Shown here in pieces: positions 34,102 through 43,022 of a stretch of DNA of 64,000 bases; position 1 is the first letter of the stretch, and every line of letters starts with the position of its first letter. This stretch comes from Dokdonia sinensis. Lineage in GTDB: Bacteria > Bacteroidota > Bacteroidia > Flavobacteriales > Flavobacteriaceae. The notes under the pieces are model-generated. The model was given only the letters and a program-made list of their open reading frames with translations, was not told the origin of the DNA and searched no databases. The position numbers and the translations under genes are program-made. The stretch covers positions 1 to 64,000 of the forward strand of contig NZ_REFV01000003.1 of NCBI RefSeq assembly GCF_003688895.1, in the 5' to 3' direction.

Positions 34102-37100
34102 CTATCTTTTAATAAGACGACGCACAATACGTGAGTTATTATTATTGTCTGTAATTTCAACCATATATACACCCGTAGTCAACGTACTGATGTCTATAGA
34201 TTGTGCATTAGTCACTTGTTTAATCACTAGTACTTGTTTTCCTAAGATGTCATACATTGTTACATCAACTTGAGTGGTTGACCCTGCAAAGTCAATCGCA
34301 AAGAAGTTAGTTGCTGGATTAGGGTACATTGTGATACTATTATCTAATGTTTCTTCACCCACACTAAGATTCTCGTCCACAATAAGATTGAAAGAACAGT
34401 CTGTAGCATTTCCGGCCGCGTCTGTCACAGTAATCACAACTTCTGTTTCTGAACCTTGAGTAAGCACAGTACCCGCTTCTATATTTTGAGTAAAAGTGAT
34501 CCCTAGTTCATCAGAACAGTTATCGTTAAAATCGATGATTGTACTGTAATCTGGTACAATAAATTCTCCGTTATCATCACCACCTTCAATCTGATCGTCT
34601 ATACATTCGATTGTAGGGAATGTAGTATCAGTAACTGTCACCGTAAACGATACTGTAATACTGTTACCATTAACATCTGCCAGTTCATAAACAACCTCTG
34701 TTGCTCCTACTGGGAACAAGCTTCCGCTAGGCAATCCTTCTATAAGAGTAACCGTTACTGGCTGTCCAGAATTATCAGTACCTGTGATGTCATCGTATAC
34801 AACATTTGCTCCACACTCATCTGCATTAGAACCTGTACCTACAAAAATATCTACCGGAGGATTGTCCACCACAGGTGGCTCTCCATCTACTATTCTGTTT
34901 ACTGTAACTGCATTGTCAGAGATATCTGAACAGTCAAGATCATCCAGTGATGATAATGGCTCGCCTATCTGGTCAAGACCATTGTTAGGCACTCCTCTAT
35001 AAGACCATCCCCAGATTTCACATACTCCTACACCAGCACCATCTAAATCTATTACTGTTGAGTTCACAACATTTAAGATCAATCCTGTAGCAGCATCTGT
35101 GATCACATATCTGTATGAAAGATTCTCTGCTCCTGGATTTTCGTGTGATACAACAATAGGGTTAGGAATTCCGTCACCTACCTGAATGGTTACTGTAACA
35201 TCATCATTTACTACTGTCGTAGGCTCTCCTTGAGCATCTGTTGCAGCAACATCAAGTGCTACTGTTCCACCATCGGCCACCTCACGGATTACCGTGATCG
35301 CATTGTCAGAAATATCTGAACAGTCAAGATCATCCAGTGATGACAAAGGCTCACCTATCTGGTCAAGACCATTGTTAGGCACCCCTCTATAAGACCATCC
35401 CCAGATCTCGCAAGTACCAGCACCGGCACCGTCAAGACTGATCGTGTCGCTAGCTACTACGTTAAGGATAAGACCTGTCGCAGCATCCGTGATCACATAT
35501 CTATAAGATAAGTTCTCTGCCCCCGGGTTCTCGTGGGTTACCACAAGTGGGTCTGCATTTCCGTCCACACAGATCACAGCCTCAAGACCGTCTGCGCTTA
35601 CTGTTGTCGTTCCGGTAGATGAGGCAGCAACATCAAGTGCTACTGTTCCACCATCTGCAACCTCACGGATTACCGTGATCGCATTGTCAGAGATATCTGA
35701 ACAGTCAAGATCATCCAGTGATGATAAAGGCTCACCTATCTGGTCAAGACCATTGTTAGGAACACCTCTATAAGACCATCCCCAGATCTCGCAAGTACCA
35801 GCACCGGCACCATCAAGACTGATCGTGTCGCTAGCTACTACGTTAAGGATAAGTCCTGTTGCAGCATCTGTGATCACATATCTGTACGATAGGTTCTCTG
35901 CTCCAGGGTTCTCGTGTGTTACCACAAGTGGGTCTGCATTTCCGTCCACACAGATCACAGCCTCAAGACCGTCTGCGCTTACTGTTGTTGTTCCTGTAGA
36001 TGAGGCAGCAACATCAAGTGCTACTGTTCCACCATCTGCCACCTCACGGATTACCGTGATCGCATTGTCAGAGATATCTGAACAGTCAAGATCATCCAGT
36101 GATGATAATGGCTGTCCGATCTGGTCAAGACCATTGTTAGGCACTCCTCTGTAAGACCATCCCCATATCTCGCAAGTACCAGCACCGGCACCGTCAAGAC
36201 TGATCGTGTCGCTAGCTACTACGTTAAGGATAAGTCCTGTTGCAGCATCTGTGATGACATATCTATACGATAGGTTCTCAGCGCTTGGATTCTCGTGGGT
36301 TACCACAAGTGGGTCTGCATTTCCGTCCACACAGATCACAGCCTCAAGACCGTCTGCGCTTACTGTTGTTGTCCCTGTAGATGAGGCAGCAACGTCTAGC
36401 GCTACTGTTCCGCCATCTGCCTCTTCACGGATAACATCTAACGGATTAGATAAATCAAAACAACCTTCTAAATCGCTAAGATTGCCTCCAACTTCTTTTC
36501 CTAAAAGACCGTCTTCATATCTTATGTACCATATCTGACAAGTTCCTGTTCCTGCCCCATTGAGATCAAATGGACCTGCAGCCGGTAATGCTAAAATTTC
36601 ATTCGTTGCAAGATCAGTAATAATCCATCCAGCGTTTGCTCCTATGCTATCTTCTGGATTTACCATTGTTACTCCGATAGGATCTGCTACTGTATCCACA
36701 CAAATAACAGCGCTTAATCCATCTTCGGATACTGTTGTCGTATTATTAAGATTATCTGTCGAAAAAACGATCTCACTAGATAATGCTGCGCATTCTAATG
36801 TTAAGTTCACTGTTTGAACAACAGATGAAGCACTCACACTACCATCAGAAGCTAGAACTCTTTGATAATATGTCACTGTGTCGTCCATCGCTACACCTTC
36901 GGCGATAAGCGCATCTCTTACTGCATTGTTATTGTCAAATTGTAGCGCTGTTCCAACTTTTTGATTAACCACGATGTTCTCGAAAGCACTATCAACAGCT
37001 AGTTGATAGCTATATACTACTAGATTTCCGTTAGGATCTGTAGTTGCATCGTAAGTAACTGTGTATGGATTTTCATCATCCGTACCTATTGAAATATCAG

Positions 37101-39249
37101 CGTTATCTGCTGGGCTCGTAATAGCAAAACCGCTTACAGGGAAATTATTTTCACTGTTAAGGATTTGCCCTCTTAACTCTCCACTTGCAAATTGTGTAGA
37201 GTGAATGTTGAGATAAATTTCATCATTAAGAAGGAAATCACGCTGTGCTTGTGTAATTTCAAAGGCATTAGTGTTTGCTGTGTATACACCTCCCTTAAGA
37301 TCTGCATCTGTAGTAGCGTTGATAAGGATTTGAATTCCTCCATTGCCTGTTGCATCACTTAGGTGCAGATGTGACCCTCCTGCAATATTTGCATCAAAAT
37401 CACCTATTAGATTATTAAATGCACCAGTAACTACAAGGTTAAGACCAGAAAGTTCTAGTTGAACATTTCCGTTTCCAGTTGTTATGATAGGTTGCACTTC
37501 GTTTTGACCAGAAAGTGCTGTACCTAGATATGTTTGAACAAGAGGTTGTAACTGTCCTCTTATTTCGCCTGGAGCGAAATCAAGACTATGTACATTTACG
37601 TATAAATTTCTATCAAAAAGAGCATCTACCTGAGCATTTGTGAGCGTAAAAGTATTCTCACTTGCACGTATTACTGCATTTCTATTATCTGTTGCTACGT
37701 CTGGAGTAATAATAAATTCAATTCCTCCATTACGACCTGCGGCCGCTAGGTGTACGTGAATTCCTCCAGCAAGTGCTGTATTCAAGTCTGCAGATAGATC
37801 ATTAAATGAACCACTTACAGAAATGTTTCCTTGACCATCGTTAGAAAGGAAAATACGTCCATTTGCAGCAGTGTCAGTCACAATTACTTCTTGCGCTCCT
37901 GTAAGTCTTGCTCCAAATACTGAAGAAGATAAAGGTACAATCTGTCCTCTCAGTTCTCCTCCAGGGTTGTTTACAGAATGTATATTGATGTAAAGACCTT
38001 GATCTGCAATTTTCGTAAGTTGGTCTGCACTTAGAGTAAATACATTATTTGCTGCCTCAAAAACCGCCCCTTGATTATCATCGTCATAAGTAGGATTAAG
38101 AGGGAAAATTACTGGACCATTGCGTCCCGCAAAATTATCGTGTATATGTGCCCCGTTTGCTAGGTCCACACGAATCTCACTTGACAAACCATCAAAAGAG
38201 CCAGAAACCGTAAGCTGATCACCTTCAAGCTCAAAAAGCATATTTCCTTCGGCAATAGTGTTTACTGCAGGAAATTCATTACTTCCTAATAAGGTAGTTT
38301 GGTAAACTGTATCTGCATCGATAAGAAGCTGTCCTCTTAACTCACCTCCTGGGAAAGCTGTGGTATGAATGTTTACATATAATTCTCTAGCGTTTATTGC
38401 AGCTACTTGATCATCTGTAAGTGTAAATGTATTATTTGCTGCTTCATACGTTCCAGAACGTAAATCTGGAGAAACAGTCGTATTTAAAAGAAACTCGATC
38501 CCTCCATTACGTCCAGCAATAGCTCTGTGCACGTGTGCGCCACCTGCTATATTTGCATCAAAGTCGCCTGAAAGATTTTGAAATGAACCAGTAATAACAA
38601 GCTCATTGCCGCTTAAAGTAGCAGTAATCGAACCGCTAGCATTTGTGAGCGCTGCTGGGTTTTCTTGAATTCCACTTAATTGTGCGGTAAAAATGACATC
38701 CTCAGCAACAGCCTGATTTTCAGCTCCTATTGTAGGTGTTCCTACTGAAAAATCGTCTGGAGTGCTCAGCGCATTTGTGCTACCATTAAAAGCTAGGGAA
38801 TTTCCTGCTGTTATGGCTGGTGCTACTAAGGCAGCATCATTCCATAATCCAGCACTTACGGCAACTCCTGCTCTTGTTGTACTTGAGGGTGCCCCCCATT
38901 GTACAAAATCTACAATAGCATTGGTGCTACTGAAAGACGCTGAGCTATAAAGTGCCACCTCATCTGCTACTCCATCAATTATATTAAAATTGTCTATTAC
39001 TAAGATTTCTCCAGGTTGTAAATTTGCTACATTTCCTGATGCAATATTTAAATCACCTACACGATTGTAAATAGGCCTCTCGCACAACCAATAGTTTGTA
39101 AGATCAACTGAGTTTGTTCCATTGTTTTTGAGCTCTACCGTTCCTCCCGGGAGCACTTCATTAATTACTACCTGAGCATCTACCGCTAGCGAGCAGAGTA
39201 GAAGACAGAGCAGTAACCCAAAATTGAGTACTTTACTTTTCATTTTCAT
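34102..39249 (-). CDS. Large T9SS-exported repeat protein (lamin-tail, four CHRD domains, tandem repeats, HYR)
   Basis: A 1715-residue secreted protein. Order: signal peptide (1-25); lamin-tail domain (about 27-175, VVINEVLPGGTVELKNNG); four CHRD domains of about 130 residues (roughly 183-700), each with an INIHS- or VNIHT-like strand then PGGELRGQ; a fibronectin-like region (705-820); five units of about 127 residues (roughly 825-1460), three nearly identical; HYR-like domains (about 1470-1620) with cysteines; and a type A T9SS sorting domain (about 1630-1715, SITMYPNPATNFF to IVRRLIKR). It is probably a surface adhesin or matrix protein. The tandem units can expand or contract by recombination. 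CHRD domains bind partners in eukaryotic chordin; their bacterial role is unknown. Confidence 0.88.
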   Translation of the reverse strand: MKMKSKVLNFGLLLCLLLCSLAVDAQVVINEVLPGGTVELKNNGTNSVDLTNYWLCERPIYNRVGDLNIASGNVANLQPGEILVIDNFNIIDGVADEVALYSSASFSSTNAIVDFVQWGAPSSTTRAGVAVSAGLWNDAALVAPAITAGNSLAFNGSTNALSTPDDFSVGTPTIGAENQAVAEDVIFTAQLSGIQENPAALTNASGSITATLSGNELVITGSFQNLSGDFDANIAGGAHVHRAIAGRNGGIEFLLNTTVSPDLRSGTYEAANNTFTLTDDQVAAINARELYVNIHTTAFPGGELRGQLLIDADTVYQTTLLGSNEFPAVNTIAEGNMLFELEGDQLTVSGSFDGLSSEIRVDLANGAHIHDNFAGRNGPVIFPLNPTYDDDNQGAVFEAANNVFTLSADQLTKIADQGLYINIHSVNNPGGELRGQIVPLSSSVFGARLTGAQEVIVTDTAANGRIFLSNDGQGNISVSGSFNDLSADLNTALAGGIHVHLAAAGRNGGIEFIITPDVATDNRNAVIRASENTFTLTNAQVDALFDRNLYVNVHSLDFAPGEIRGQLQPLVQTYLGTALSGQNEVQPIITTGNGNVQLELSGLNLVVTGAFNNLIGDFDANIAGGSHLHLSDATGNGGIQILINATTDADLKGGVYTANTNAFEITQAQRDFLLNDEIYLNIHSTQFASGELRGQILNSENNFPVSGFAITSPADNADISIGTDDENPYTVTYDATTDPNGNLVVYSYQLAVDSAFENIVVNQKVGTALQFDNNNAVRDALIAEGVAMDDTVTYYQRVLASDGSVSASSVVQTVNLTLECAALSSEIVFSTDNLNNTTTVSEDGLSAVICVDTVADPIGVTMVNPEDSIGANAGWIITDLATNEILALPAAGPFDLNGAGTGTCQIWYIRYEDGLLGKEVGGNLSDLEGCFDLSNPLDVIREEADGGTVALDVAASSTGTTTVSADGLEAVICVDGNADPLVVTHENPSAENLSYRYVITDAATGLILNVVASDTISLDGAGAGTCEIWGWSYRGVPNNGLDQIGQPLSSLDDLDCSDISDNAITVIREVADGGTVALDVAASSTGTTTVSADGLEAVICVDGNADPLVVTHENPGAENLSYRYVITDAATGLILNVVASDTISLDGAGAGTCEIWGWSYRGVPNNGLDQIGEPLSSLDDLDCSDISDNAITVIREVADGGTVALDVAASSTGTTTVSADGLEAVICVDGNADPLVVTHENPGAENLSYRYVITDAATGLILNVVASDTISLDGAGAGTCEIWGWSYRGVPNNGLDQIGEPLSSLDDLDCSDISDNAITVIREVADGGTVALDVAATDAQGEPTTVVNDDVTVTIQVGDGIPNPIVVSHENPGAENLSYRYVITDAATGLILNVVNSTVIDLDGAGVGVCEIWGWSYRGVPNNGLDQIGEPLSSLDDLDCSDISDNAVTVNRIVDGEPPVVDNPPVDIFVGTGSNADECGANVVYDDITGTDNSGQPVTVTLIEGLPSGSLFPVGATEVVYELADVNGNSITVSFTVTVTDTTFPTIECIDDQIEGGDDNGEFIVPDYSTIIDFNDNCSDELGITFTQNIEAGTVLTQGSETEVVITVTDAAGNATDCSFNLIVDENLSVGEETLDNSITMYPNPATNFFAIDFAGSTTQVDVTMYDILGKQVLVIKQVTNAQSIDISTLTTGVYMVEITDNNNNSRIVRRLIKR
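34905..36760. repeat. 381-bp tandem repeats within the T9SS protein gene
   Basis: The same marker sequence (CTCAAGACCGTCTGCGCTTA) recurs at 35581, 35962 and 36343, exactly 381 bases apart (127 codons). Three units are almost identical at nucleotide level, including synonymous sites. A more diverged unit flanks them on each side. Such homogeneity points to recent duplication or gene conversion. Confidence 0.92.
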
Positions 39250-39330
39250 CTTTTTTAAAATTTATTATTTACAGTTATTATGGACCCACCCCGTCTCTTT
39301 TTCACAAAGACAGGACGAGTCCTTTTATTC

Positions 39331-40332
39331 TTATTCCCAGAAGTTTGCTCCCACGTCCTGAGCATCTCCAGTATATGTATAGTTGTTAGATTGAGGCACA
39401 AAACTTCCAGCATTATCCCATCTCCCTGCAGTTACAGCTTGACCAGATCTTGCCTGATTAGCCGCTCCCCACTGGACATAATCCAGAAGTATTTCTGGAT
39501 CTGATGAGCCAAAGGTGTTTGTAGCAAACACACTAAGTCCATCAGCCACAGGATCCATATCGTAGTTTAATGTGAGCGTCTCATTTGTAGATAATTCTGT
39601 GTCACCGCTAGTAATATTCCCTATACGAGCGTAAGTACCAGGCCCTAGACATAACCAGTAATTACCGACCTCAACAGTAGACCCACCTAGATTGGTTAAT
39701 GTTAAAGTGTCATTGTTTGCATTTACATTAAGAATACGTAGCACTCCTTCAGAATCACTTTGAACTTCCTCACCTGTCCAGAAGGAAGAACCTACGTTAG
39801 ATGCTTCTCCTTCAAAAGTGAATACATTTACACCAGGGGCAATATTGTTCTCATCATCCCATCTTCCAGCTGTAACAGCCTGACCTACTCTTGCTTGGTT
39901 ACCGCTTCCCCATTGCACGTAATCTAGTAATACAGAGGGGTCAGAGCTCCCAAAATCGTTAGATGCAAAAACTGATAGTCCGTCTTCACTCTCATTTACA
40001 TCATAGGTAAATGTGATAGATTCACTAGGCTCAAGTACGGTATCTCCATTTACTAATCCAGAAACCATTGCATAAGTTCCAGGCCCTAAACACATAAAGT
40101 AACTTCCTGTATCCAGAGTACCATCTCCTAGGTTTGCTAGGGTTACTTGATCATTTATAGCATCTACTTCTATAATACGAAGTAAGCCAGTTCCATTTCC
40201 AGAAACATCTGTGTCTGTTTCTGTATTTGTTTCTTCTTCCGGAATGTTTGTTTCCGAATTAATTTCTGTGTCATCTGTACTACAGCTCATTGTCATTGCA
40301 ATAGCTATAAGTGGTAAAAAAATCTTTTTCAT
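39331..40332 (-). CDS. Lipoprotein with two lamin-tail domains
   Basis: A 333-residue lipoprotein if started at ATG 40332: the leader MKKIFLPLIAIAMTMSC ends in a lipobox. An upstream in-frame ATG at 40404 would add 24 residues without signal character. After an acidic T/E-rich linker come two lamin-tail-type repeats of about 150 residues, starting LLRIIEVDAINDQVTLANLG and VLRILNVNANNDTLTLTNLG, each ending with a DYVQWG, AVTAGRWD and FW motif. They resemble the lamin-tail domain of the large T9SS protein 82 bases downstream, so the pair probably works together at the cell surface. The second repeat ends at the C-terminus. Partner and ligand unknown. Confidence 0.78.
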   Translation of the reverse strand: MKKIFLPLIAIAMTMSCSTDDTEINSETNIPEEETNTETDTDVSGNGTGLLRIIEVDAINDQVTLANLGDGTLDTGSYFMCLGPGTYAMVSGLVNGDTVLEPSESITFTYDVNESEDGLSVFASNDFGSSDPSVLLDYVQWGSGNQARVGQAVTAGRWDDENNIAPGVNVFTFEGEASNVGSSFWTGEEVQSDSEGVLRILNVNANNDTLTLTNLGGSTVEVGNYWLCLGPGTYARIGNITSGDTELSTNETLTLNYDMDPVADGLSVFATNTFGSSDPEILLDYVQWGAANQARSGQAVTAGRWDNAGSFVPQSNNYTYTGDAQDVGANFWE

Positions 40333-40576
40333 TTTTATAAATTTTAATTGCGTTATTACTGTTTGTTGAGTGCAAATAAACCACCGATACTTACCTAATT
40401 TCAACTAAAATGGGGTGAACGGGAAAACAAAGCCTTAAAACGGAAAGCCTCTAATCCTTTTTATAGTAAGGGATTACAGCGTTTCGCTTTTGAAGTACAG
40501 TAAAAACAGGTTGAGATCGCCCTAGTCTAGACCTTGCGCTAGATTGAAGCGAGAATTGTAGGATTAATAGGTATAC

Positions 40577-40590
40577 GCTTTCGCGAAAGC
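40577..40590. repeat. Dispersed palindrome, exact core copy
   Basis: Left flank TATAC, right flank GGAAA: the two common flank types of the family are combined asymmetrically around the core. Confidence 0.95.
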
Positions 40591-40863
40591 GGAAACCCAG
40601 ACCTATAGACAAGGTGGAATAAATACGCTCTAGAGAGGAAAATGGAAATCTATTTTAGAGCCAATAAATATCATCCTAGCGTTTTAAGCCGAAAGAGCGC
40701 ATATTCTTTTATAAAACTTGTAATGAGGAGGAATTCTCTCGTGGACAAATACCTTAAACGAGGATCATTTTCGGAGAGGATACCGGCTTTAATTGAGAAA
40801 AGGATTTTATAATTTCTATAGAGAATGGTGTTTTACGAACTAACGTCTTTAGCTTTAGCTTTA

Positions 40864-40877
40864 GCTTTTGCAAAAGC
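40864..40877. repeat. Palindrome variant with compensated substitutions
   Basis: GCTTTTGCAAAAGC differs from the core at positions 6 and 9, which are symmetric partners, so perfect dyad symmetry is kept. It is preceded by TTTAGC repeats. Confidence 0.6.
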
Positions 40878-40913
40878 ACAATACAATTAGTATTAAAACC
40901 ACTGGACACAAAA

Positions 40914-40938
40914 AAACCTCAGCAAGATGCTAAGGTTT
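40914..40938 (-). terminator. Terminator of the DUF5777 operon
   Basis: AAACCT-C-AGC pairs with GCT-A-AGGTTT around a 5-base loop; the leftward transcript runs into Us from the A-tract at 40910-40916. Confidence 0.75.
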
Positions 40939-40967
40939 GAATCATATAAGTAAATAAGAACACCTAA

Positions 40968-41849
40968 CTATAGCTGTAAGAAATAAGTGGCGTTAAATCC
41001 AAAAAAGAAGTTCCCATCCTTAAAGTTGAAGTTTCTTCTAGTTTGCGTGATAAATGTGTCCTCTGTAAAGATAGGATTGTTAGTCATTGTAAATTGAAGT
41101 AGTAAATATCTCACATCCCAGTTTACGCCTAGCGCAAAAGAACCAAAGGTCTCAATACTCTCCAGCGGATTTGCCACATAATAGTACTCAGACACGAGAC
41201 TGACGTGATTCCCTAATTTATATCGACCACCAAAGCCTACAGCAAAATGATTGTGATCATCCAGCGAGTTGCTCGATGAGCTTCTGTGCACGAAGGTAGG
41301 TGCAACTTGCAAAGAAAAATCTGTATTTATTTTTCTTGCGATGAGCAATTGACTGGTAAATGCGGTTCTATTAAAAAACTCACTCCGATCCTCTACCCCT
41401 GTAAGCTGTCGTGAACGATAGGTTGCTGTTTGCAATCCTGTGATTCCCACGGGGCTGCCGTCTCCCCCGGCTCCTTGTTGCAAAAATCGATATTTTACGT
41501 ATCCATCTGCAATTCCATTAGGTGGACCATAGCCTACGCCAGCGGTGAATCGGTCAGAAAATGCGTAATCTACTCCAAAACGTGCGCACATTCTATCTGC
41601 AAAAAAATTATTGTTGCTCTCTTCTGCCGTATTCCAGTAGCGACTCATAAATGTAACTTCGAGAGCACCTTTTTTTCTTGTTTCTATAGAATGCCCTATG
41701 GAAAGCCGATTGCCTTTAAACGTAGACATCACATATTCTGGTGTATCCACAGGTTCACTCTCTAATATAGACCAGAGATCTTGACCCATCATTTCAGATT
41801 GCAAGTAACTTAATACTAGTAGGGATGTTAAAAATAGTTTACTTCTCAT
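40968..41849 (-). CDS. DUF5777-like outer-membrane beta-barrel protein
   Basis: A 293-residue protein with a signal peptide (about 1-22, ending MGQDL) and alternating-residue beta strands throughout. It ends in an aromatic-rich strand (GFNATYFLQL), as outer-membrane barrels do. Family resemblance is to DUF5777 (YVMSTFKGNRLSIGHSIET, then FGVDYAFSDRFTAGVGYGP). Function unknown; it shares an 11-base overlap with the YceI gene upstream, and the two are probably co-expressed. Confidence 0.75.
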   Translation of the reverse strand: MRSKLFLTSLLVLSYLQSEMMGQDLWSILESEPVDTPEYVMSTFKGNRLSIGHSIETRKKGALEVTFMSRYWNTAEESNNNFFADRMCARFGVDYAFSDRFTAGVGYGPPNGIADGYVKYRFLQQGAGGDGSPVGITGLQTATYRSRQLTGVEDRSEFFNRTAFTSQLLIARKINTDFSLQVAPTFVHRSSSSNSLDDHNHFAVGFGGRYKLGNHVSLVSEYYYVANPLESIETFGSFALGVNWDVRYLLLQFTMTNNPIFTEDTFITQTRRNFNFKDGNFFFGFNATYFLQL

Positions 41850-42384
41850 AAGGCTTGTATTCGAGGTTAAACTTTACTTGAATAGCATTTGCGATGTTAG
41901 GCGATAATAGGGCGGGTATTTTAATATTGTAATCTTTAACTAAAACCTCGATATCTCCTTCTAAAGAAAATGTATCCCCTAGATTATTAATATTAACCTT
42001 GAAGTCTACGGGTTTTGTTACGCCACGTAGGGTAAAATCACCTTTAATAATGCGAGTTTGAATACCTAAGGTGGAAGGATCAAAATCAATTATATTTCCC
42101 TGAAAAGTGGCTTTGGGGAACAGGTCCGACTCCATATAGCTCTCATTAAAATGCTCTTCCATAAGAGACTTTTCAAACTTAAAAGCCTTTATAAGAATAC
42201 TTACAATGATTTCCCCAGTATTTGTGTCCACCACACTCTGGACTTGATCGTTCTGGGCTTTGATATTTTCTACAGAGGTGTAGGAAAAAAAAGTCATCTG
42301 TCCCTGCCTGGCGAAATATTGCTCCCCATTTTGCCCGAAGCATACTGAAGATATTAAAAGAAAAAAGAGTAGTATTCTTTCCAT
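41839..42384 (-). CDS. YceI-family periplasmic protein
   Basis: A 181-residue exported lipocalin-like protein. The signal peptide spans about 1-17 (ends CFGQ). YceI features are FFSYTSVENIKAQN, FKFEKSLMEEHFNESYMESDLFPKATFQG and the TLRGVTKPVDFKV strand. Family members bind isoprenoid quinone-like lipids. Gene order OB-fold, YceI, DUF5777 recurs in Bacteroidota to my knowledge, suggesting a common periplasmic or respiratory-lipid function. Confidence 0.86.
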   Translation of the reverse strand: MERILLFFLLISSVCFGQNGEQYFARQGQMTFFSYTSVENIKAQNDQVQSVVDTNTGEIIVSILIKAFKFEKSLMEEHFNESYMESDLFPKATFQGNIIDFDPSTLGIQTRIIKGDFTLRGVTKPVDFKVNINNLGDTFSLEGDIEVLVKDYNIKIPALLSPNIANAIQVKFNLEYKPYEK

Positions 42385-42393
42385 ATATGATAA

Positions 42394-42819
42394 TTAAACG
42401 AGGATACAGTTAAGTAAAATTGCGTCTAGAAGAAGGCCTTTTAAAATTCCCTTAATGACTACTTCTTCTCCCACAGCCAAAGTTACAATGTCATTATTTT
42501 GATCTCTTTGCATCTCGCATAAAATATGTCGCTCCCTATTATCTCCGTCTAGTATAATAGAGTATACTCCATCACGCACAGTAATCTCCTTGATTACCCC
42601 TTTTACTTCTATAGCCTTCTCGATGTAGGGACTATATTCAACATCATTTTTTGCCTGAAGCTGTGTAAATAGTTCGTGAGTCGTAAGACTTGCCTGTGTT
42701 CTTACAGTCCTTATATCTGTTTTATCTTTAAAAATATATGAACCCAGCAATATAAAGCCCGCAAATAGCAAAATTGCGACACTTAGGGCCATTGGATTTT
42801 TGTAATGTTTATTTTTCAT
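42394..42819 (-). CDS. OB-fold (tRNA_anti-like) membrane-anchored protein
   Basis: A 141-residue protein with one N-terminal membrane helix (about 10-29), then a polar linker and an OB-fold of the tRNA_anti-like type (AIEVKGVIKEITVRDGVYSIIL, then LAVGEEVVIKGILKGLLLDAILLNCIL). It is probably exposed to the periplasm. It starts the leftward operon with YceI and DUF5777. Ligand unknown. Confidence 0.75.
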   Translation of the reverse strand: MKNKHYKNPMALSVAILLFAGFILLGSYIFKDKTDIRTVRTQASLTTHELFTQLQAKNDVEYSPYIEKAIEVKGVIKEITVRDGVYSIILDGDNRERHILCEMQRDQNNDIVTLAVGEEVVIKGILKGLLLDAILLNCILV

Positions 42820-43022
42820 TTGAAAAAAGTTTAGCCTCTGCGCGGTGGCGTTTGCTTTTCCTTCTTAAGTCAAAAGTACTGTAAACCCAGCACTAACGAC
42901 TACTAATGAGAGCGTAAGATTGCTCAAAAGGAAATACAGGCTTTAAAACGGAATAGAAAATTTTAAAAATTAATGGATACCCCTTAGTATGAATTACTTT
43001 TACATTGATATTTATTAGGACA

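Larger units (their letters stand above)
40333..40967. other. Long intergenic region
   Basis: 635 bases without a convincing gene. It contains an exact palindrome copy (40577-40590), a short TTTAGC hexamer run, a compensated palindrome variant (40864-40877) and a leftward terminator (40914-40938). Confidence 0.6.

Noticed and set aside
35825-36538. Two rightward frames of about 110 codons antisense to the T9SS protein gene
   Set aside because: They are open only because the repeat units on the other strand are nearly identical; both copies show the same frame and serine/threonine-rich antisense composition.
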